Assembly (NCBI GenBank): GCA_964034945.1
Contig: OZ035961.1
Span: 70,667,931-70,731,930, forward strand
Direction of reading: 5' to 3'
DNA: 64,000 nucleotides
Source of the DNA: Chrysopilus asiliformis
Taxonomy: Eukaryota > Arthropoda > Insecta > Diptera > Rhagionidae
In this document: positions 59,399-64,000 of the stretch, one piece after another
How the letters are laid out: every line of letters starts with the position of its first letter
Position numbering within the stretch: the stretch's first letter is position 1
Program-made: the position numbers and the translations under genes
The notes under the pieces: generated by a model
Told to the model about the DNA's origin: nothing
Seen by the model: the letters and a program-made list of their open reading frames with translations, nothing else
Databases searched by the model: none

Positions 59399-60869
59399 TG
59401 TTCGGGCCTAACTTGCTCGAACAATATTTTTTGTAGGCGCAACAATCAATTTTAAATAAATGGTTTTTTATTTCATACTTCTTACAATTTCATTAATCCT
59501 ATAAAATATTCATTCAATTCGTTTCCATGTGTTTTTTCATCTCCCGGAACAAATGGGTAAATCTACTATGGCGATGTCTCCTCTTTCGGCCAGGTTGTTG
59601 CTCTCGAAGGATGTTGTCTAATTCCTGGAGTAAAGCTAACAAATACGGGCAGTCGGGGACTGCTTGGTTCTCGATGTCGGTCTCTAGCATGTGACGAATT
59701 CCTGGCTGCTGATGGAAATCTAAAGGGATGCGGTATAACTCCCGCGGTTGAGAGGCTTATCTTCCTCTGAGTGGCAGAAATAACCTTCTGCGGTTGGCGG
59801 TATAACTCCCGCGGTTGAGAGGCTTATCTTCCTCTGATTGGCAGAAATACCCTTCTGCGGTTGGCGGTATAACTCCCGCGGTTGAGAGGCTTATCTTCCT
59901 CTGAGTGGCAGAAATAACCTTCTGCGGTTGGCGGTATAACTCCCGCGGTTGAGAGGCTTATCTTCCTCTGATTGGCAGAACTAACCTTCTGCGGTTGGCG
60001 GTATAACTCCCGCGGTTGAGAGGCTTATCTTCCTCTGATTGGCAGAACTACCTTCTGCGGTTGGCGGTATAACTCCCGCGGTTGAGAGGCTTATCTTCCT
60101 CTGATTGGCAGAACTAACCTTCTGCGATTGGCGGTATAACTTCCGCGGTTGAGAGGCGTAGCTTCCTCTAGTTGGCAGAAATAACTTCTGCGAGTGGACT
60201 TCAGATATTCGATCTAGTTAGTTAGGAATTTGGTTAATGGATGTTGTTAGTTGGATGTCGAAAACTGAAGTGCCTTTCCTTGGCCGGGCACCCGGTATTT
60301 ATAGTCAGCCGTTTGGCCGGTCAGAATCCCCACTCCTTCGGTTTAGAGTAGTATTGATCCAATTTGTGGTTGTAATGTTTCATCGTAAATTGTTCTATGG
60401 CTGCGGGGATATGGGTTAAACGATTGGAACTGCATTTGTATATCGTTGTAGATACTCCTAATATTATTAATTTTATTAATAATATTTTATAAATTTCGCA
60501 TATTTGGTATCGGCCATACGGATCAAAATCGTATTATTTTGGGGCTTTTTAAATTACCCCTCTTTTGGTATCAAAAAGGTGCGTGTGGCATTTCTGTTTC
60601 GTGACAGATGATCGTGAAGTGCTTTGGTGCGTTGAACTCTGTGTTTGTTGTGACGTTCGTAGTGCGTACTCTTTTCTTTCAGGTGCTGGGACCAAAGGGA
60701 AAGACAAGGCAAACCGATCCGATCGGGTCAAGGGCCACGGATCGATTGGAGTGGAGATCTCAAGGACTGGGGTATTTGAGCGTGGTTTGAGGTAAGTATT
60801 TTGTTTGTTTATGTTTTGATTTTAGTCTTCTTTTTTTCCAGGTTATGGTTGTTCGGGCATGTGTCAACA
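59399..60869 (+). mobile_element. Solo LTR, 1471 bp
   Basis: The segment begins TGTTCGGGCC and ends TGTCAACA (TG...CA) and is flanked by the exact 5-bp duplication TTCCC (59394-59398, 60870-60874), the mark of integrase-mediated insertion. No internal gag-pol is present, so it is a solo LTR left by LTR-LTR recombination. It contains 67-bp tandem repeats (59730-60198) followed by a TATA-like GGTATTTATAG at about 60293, a plausible U3 enhancer-promoter layout. TSD length and TGTTCG start fit BEL/Pao or Gypsy; family not certain. Strand is inferred from the TATA-like site only. Confidence 0.78.
59730..60198. repeat. Seven 67-bp tandem repeats in the LTR
   Basis: Units start GCGGTATAACTCCCGCGG at 59730, 59797, 59864, 59931, 59998 and about every 66-67 bp to 60198, each with GAGAGGCTTATCTTCCTCTG and CTTCTGCGGTTG. 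They are far more G/C-rich than the surroundings. Each unit contains short inverted motifs (CCGCGG; AACCTTCTGCGGTT), suggesting protein-binding sites. Differences between units are few, mostly G/T at one site and small indels. Confidence 0.92.
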
Positions 60870-61073
60870 TTCCCATTGAGTCGTATAAGAATTTCTTGCC
60901 GATGACGTCAGAGCCAAGAGAGACTGAGCTGTCAAGCAGACCTTGGTATTATTGGGCCATGGGATAACAGGATCACAACAAGCTCTCTTTTCGCATCCAT
61001 GTTTATTATAACTTATAATGCAAAAAAAACAATAAAATTATTCTATAGAGAATAAACTGATTAGCTGGAGAAA

Positions 61074-61122
61074 CATAACAAAAGCTATAATTGCCAATCT
61101 GGCAATTATTGAAAACCCGTAT
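61074..61122 (+). mobile_element. Left piece of an interrupted DINE-like repeat
   Basis: AAACATAACAAAAGCTATAA plus the hairpin AATTGCCAATCTGGCAATT matches the family terminus. The family sequence stops at CCCGTAT and resumes at 63939 after a 2.8-kb insertion, then runs to about 63978. Confidence 0.85.
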
Positions 61123-61932
61123 CAAAAACAATGTATAACACAGACGATTCAAATCAAACAAATCATTTTAGAAGAAGCATGAATCAAAAACTTAGTACCC
61201 CATCAGCTAAAGGCACAAACCAGAAAATACTCGCGTCAATTAAAAGCAATGTAGACACAAAAGTTTGCGCTGTTGTCTAATATGCATTCGTCCATAGCAT
61301 TCGTCCATTTCCACTGAAAACAAAAAAAGGCTAACATTTTGAAGTAAAAACTTAGAAAAAATGCTCGAGTTATGGTTTTTTCCATTTTTAAAACCTGCTA
61401 GAGAAAGAAGTATCGACTGCTGAGGAACATGCAATCAACAAAGAATGAATAGAAAAAATATTTGGCAACAAGGGATAATTATACTTAAGGCCCAACTATA
61501 ATGTGCATAAGCTGACTTAAGCAAATTTCAAAAGTCAACGAAATTTTGCTTATGCACATAAGCAAGCCATAATGAACTTAAAGGAATAAGGTCTTGTCAA
61601 AATATGACATCCATATGTTGAAACGTCATCGTACTTGTTGAAATACTGCGAATTACTTTTTATAAATAAGCACTTGTGGTCTCTAACATTTTCTATTAAA
61701 ATATCGCAAAAACTATTCACAATTTCTTCCGACATGACTTTTGACAAATTGTCTTGTTCTGTCTCTTTCACTTTTCCGTATGTGCGAGCGCTCCCAGTCG
61801 CTTTGCTTAAGTTCAACGAAACCGAAATGAAACTTAACGAAAGTCGCGTATTCCCATTATGGTTTGAGTATACAATTTTCGTGTTGTCGTACCATTGCAT
61901 TAGTTGACTTAAGTCAGCTTATGCACATTATA

Positions 61933-63238
61933 AAGGGTGGTTAAAATTTAAGGGCCGATGTTGATTTTGAATAAAACACGAATTATTTAGGAAATTATTG
62001 TCATTTCTTTTTATTATGATAATATTGCTATGGTTCAATTATGTATGGAACAAAATATCGGCCAAATGGCCGCCGCGACCTCGGCGGCACACCTCCATCC
62101 GATGGTCCAAATTTTCGATGACGCTGAGGCATAATTGAGGTTCTATGCCGTTAATGTGCCGAATTATCTCATCCTTTAGCTCTTGAATTGTTGCTGGCTT
62201 ATCGACGTACACCTTTTCTTTCAAATAACCCCAAAGAAAGAAGTCCAACGGTGTCAAATCACATGATCTTGGCGGCCAATTGACATCGCCACCACGTGAG
62301 ATAACACGGCCATTAAATTTGTCGCGCAAAAGAGCGATTGTTTTTGGTAGCTGTGTGGCAAGTGGCACCGTCCTGTTGAAACCACATATCGTCCAAATCC
62401 ATATCTTCCAATTCGGGCCATAACAAGTTCGTTATCATCTCACGATAGCGAACACCATTCACAGTAACTGCCTGACCGGCCTCATTTTGGAAAAAATACG
62501 GCCCGATGATGCCGCCAGCCCATAAACCGCACCAAACAGTCACTCTTTGTGGGTGCATTGGTTTTTCGACAATCACTCTTGGATTATCATTCGCCCAAAT
62601 GCGGCTGTTCTGCTTATTGACGAATCCACTGAGGTGAAAATGTGCCTCATCACTGAAGATGATTTTCTTCGAAAATTGATCATCCACTGTTGCCATTTCT
62701 TGCCACCATTCTGACCATTGACGACGCTTGAAATGGTCAAGAGGCTTTAGTTCTTGAGTCAATTGCACCTTGTAAGCGTGTAAATGCAAGTCTTTATGCA
62801 TAATGTTCATCAACGACGAGCGTGGGAGGTGCAATTGTTGGGCACGACGACGAGTTGAGGTGGACGGCTCTTCAGCCACACTATCGCGAACAGCAGCAAT
62901 ATTTTCTGCAGTACGAGCTGTACGAGCATGCACTGGTGTTTTCACATCTCCTACAGACCCGGTTTGCTCAAATTTTTGCACGATTTTTCCGATTGTACGC
63001 ACATTTGGACGATTAAATTGACCGAAAAAATCACGAAGTGCACGATATGCATTTTGATTTGAACGCCCATTTTCATAATAAGCCTGAATAACTTTAACGC
63101 GTTGCTCGATTGTGTATCTTTCCATGGTTCAAATTGAGTTAGTCTGAAATTGAGAAATGTCAAATGAAATGCAGAAAAAAACTTGACGTTTAGGTGTGGT
63201 TCACATTCAACATCGGCCCTTAAAATTTAACCACCCTT
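61933..63238 (-). mobile_element. 1306-bp rosa-type mariner
   Basis: Perfect 32-bp inverted repeats (AAGGGTGGTTAAAATTTAAG... and complement) lie at both ends, flanked by TA (61931-61932, 63239-63240), inside the TTA-flanked MITE. Its single gene runs on the minus strand. Perfect TIRs imply a recent insertion, the youngest layer of this nest. Confidence 0.95.
62039..63125 (-). pseudogene. D,D41D (rosa) mariner transposase with one frameshift
   Basis: The frame starts at 63125 (MERYTIEQRVKVIQAYYENG) with two N-terminal HTH units (about 1-115), Asp159 in IIFSDEAHFHLSG, WCGLWAGGIIGPYF at 198-212, and Asp252 in QQDGATCHT. The run of five T at 62341-62345 (A on the coding strand) has one base too many and shifts the frame 9-10 codons later. 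Codons then continue in the next frame to 62039 with RSCDLTPLD. Allowing for the shift, 41 residues separate the second and third Asp, giving D,D41D, the rosa group. The last codons (RGRGGHLADILFHT) match the family C-terminus. A single-base slip is the only lesion seen. Confidence 0.93.
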
Positions 63239-63294
63239 TAGTTGGGCCTTTAAGCGTTCTCATAAAGCGACTATCTTCTGGTTTGTGCCTTAAG

Positions 63295-63829
63295 CAGGGT
63301 TTAGACGAAGCGAGTAACTCGCTGCAAGTAGACGTAAATACACGCGATTTGAGCTAGTGTGCGACGCTCGCATATGTGTGAGAATACTCGCTGCTCTCTC
63401 AAAAATAATAGAAAGCCATTCTATTTTTCTAGCAAGTAAAAACCAATACAACAACATGGAACCGTGTACAAATGAGGTGGTTTTATTTGTGTGTGTTTTA
63501 ATTCATTTCGTTTGCTGTTTTCGCCGGAGGAAGGTGTCATTTTTTGTAGAATATTTGCACATAGAATTTTCTTTATTTTCCTGTTTTTAGCTGAACGCGT
63601 TTTTAATTGTCTTCAAAATCGCGTTGTATATTTTTTTGTCTATATTAACGAAACACCTAATACACTTCTTCACAGTAAACCAAACAAAGATATCTTTGCT
63701 CAGAAAATTTTAGGTTATGTTTTATTCAGCTGTCATTCTACTTGCAACGATTTACTCGCATCGTGTAAACGAAGCAAACTACTTGCCTCTCTTTACTCGC
63801 AGCGAGTTACTCGCTGTGTATAAACCCTG
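63295..63829. mobile_element. 535-bp element with CAGGGTTTA ends
   Basis: The ends CAGGGTTTAGACGAAGCGAG and the complement of CTCGCTGTGTATAAACCCTG pair for about 37 bp with mismatches, and each includes the palindrome GCGAGTAACTCGC or a close copy. The flanks CTTAAG and CTTTAG differ at one base; the matching arm of the host element at 61210 shows CTTTAG, so a 6-bp duplication is likely. It lies in the right part of the 7-bp-TSD element. No coding capacity. Confidence 0.72.
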
Positions 63830-63938
63830 CTTTAGCTGAACACATGGCTATGGGGTATTAAGTTTTAGATTGAAAAATTCATGCTTCTTCTAAAATGATT
63901 TGTTTGATTTGAATCGTCTGTGTTATACATTGTTTTTG

Positions 63939-63978
63939 CCCGTATGGTGATTTAAGTGAACGGCGAACAGTTGTTAAA
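63939..63978 (+). mobile_element. Right piece of the interrupted DINE-like repeat
   Basis: CCCGTATGGTGATTTAAGTG AACGGCGAACAGTTGT continues the family body from 61122. Only about 40 bp are seen before similarity fades near the window end. Confidence 0.75.
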
Positions 63979-64000
63979 AAAATTTATGTTTTTTATTTTA

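Larger units (their letters stand above)
59239..60961. mobile_element. MITE with 9-bp target duplication, copy 2
   Basis: The same family as copy 1, with a 9-bp duplication GGATAACAG (59230-59238, 60962-60970). The two halves (59239-59398 and 60870-60961) flank a solo LTR that inserted into this copy. Two copies within 60 bp of each other in the same relic may mean local hopping or a preferred target. Confidence 0.85.
58780..60995 (-). pseudogene. Tc1-like transposase relic with two MITE insertions
   Basis: With the insertions set aside, minus-strand codons read as a Tc1-type helix-turn-helix start (MDAKREL..., then VILKRLRDVGINERFVFRT and IKRFSETGT) followed soon by a C-terminal-like stretch (DEMPQKIV, FFKRLHLTTKEKGEFF). 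The DDE catalytic core is missing, so this is an internally deleted derivative. One frameshift lies near 60985-60970. The two insertions are at 58946-59180 and 59239-60961. Only fragments of the family are recognisable; alternative assignment to another Tc1/mariner branch is possible. Confidence 0.55.
61488..63249. mobile_element. PIF/Harbinger-type MITE (TTA target) split by a mariner
   Basis: The ends AGGCCCAACTATAATGTGCA and complement are flanked by TTA (61485-61487, 63250-63252). Subterminal AAGTCAACG/GTTGACTTAAG and TTATGCACAT motifs recur. The right end is cut off by a mariner at 61933-63238, leaving GTTGGGCCT on the far side. The frame at 61550-61900 inside has no motif I recognise. 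Confidence 0.8.
61123..63938. mobile_element. TIR element with 7-bp duplication (CCCGTAT), class unknown
   Basis: Inverted ends start CAAAAACAATGTATAACACA and are nearly identical for about 62 bp, then continue with gaps to about 110 bp (TACCCCAT..., GGCACAAACCAGAA). The flanks CCCGTAT (61116-61122, 63939-63945) form an exact 7-bp duplication in the known DINE-like target. After removal of nested insertions only about 500 bp remain and no transposase is seen. Seven bp is unusual; P-type elements (7-8 bp) are one possibility. Confidence 0.82.

Noticed and set aside
59730..60198. 67-bp repeats as a CRISPR-like array
   Set aside because: Units are continuous without unique spacers and lie inside a solo LTR of an animal genome.
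61550..61900. 116-codon minus-strand frame as a gene
   Set aside because: No conserved motif; it lies inside a MITE defined by TIRs and TTA duplications, and a similar frame is open on the other strand.

Overview
The window looks like a piece of an insect genome, probably dipteran, from a gene-poor and heterochromatin-like region. That call rests on the mix of repeats: an R1-clade LINE, mariner elements (D,D34D and D,D41D), Tc1 and pogo relatives, PIF/Harbinger-, piggyBac-, hAT- and Mutator-type non-autonomous elements, a Copia remnant, a tRNA-derived SINE, and Helentron/DINE-1-like repeats that carry GTCY simple repeats. I see no convincing host protein-coding gene anywhere. Every protein-like segment I recognise belongs to a transposable element.

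Positions 1-22336 are one enormous satellite of the 8-mer ACAGACTG (roughly 2,400 copies). It runs off the left edge and is broken by a 200-N assembly gap (4095-4294) and by one 2.46-kb R1-clade LINE (10529-12988). The LINE lacks its endonuclease domain through 5' truncation but keeps an open 758-codon RT reading frame, a 3' UTR and a poly(A) tail. The right edge of the satellite decays into 12-mers and stops in a dispersed repeat (22337-22460). A second copy of that repeat at 56893-57060, on the opposite strand, has only a few degenerate GTCAGTCT-like units at the same point. This suggests the megasatellite grew from a proto-microsatellite inside a dispersed element.

Positions 22460-64000 are a nested graveyard of transposons, and target-site duplications (TSDs) allow the layers to be ordered. 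(1) 26826-30490: an old mariner on the minus strand is split by a young, nearly intact mariner (one amber codon), by a 441-bp PIF/Harbinger-type MITE, and by a 1.2-kb element with CACGGTAAAAAC ends that itself contains a tRNA-derived SINE. (2) 33762-41820: four hAT-like elements sit inside one another, the innermost being a 2-kb foldback with 125-bp tandem repeats in each arm. (3) 43279-44463: a pogo-type MITE contains a DINE-like repeat, which contains a piggyBac-type MITE with TTAA duplications. (4) 46139-48482: a palindromic foldback element contains a decayed Jockey/CR1-type LINE. (5) 50130-53455: a PIF/Harbinger remnant with a Myb/SANT-like reading frame lies beside a collapsed Copia element. 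(6) 58780-60995: a Tc1-like relic is hit twice by a MITE with 9-bp duplications, one copy of which holds a solo LTR. (7) 61074-63978: a DINE-like repeat contains an unclassified element with a 7-bp TSD, which contains a PIF/Harbinger-type MITE, which contains a rosa-type D,D41D mariner with one frameshift; a further 535-bp element sits in the same host.

The genes do not form a cellular pathway. What connects them is insertion history: R1-type TPRT into a simple repeat, cut-and-paste elements using TA, TTA, TTAA, 8-bp or 9-bp targets, and repeated insertion into older elements.
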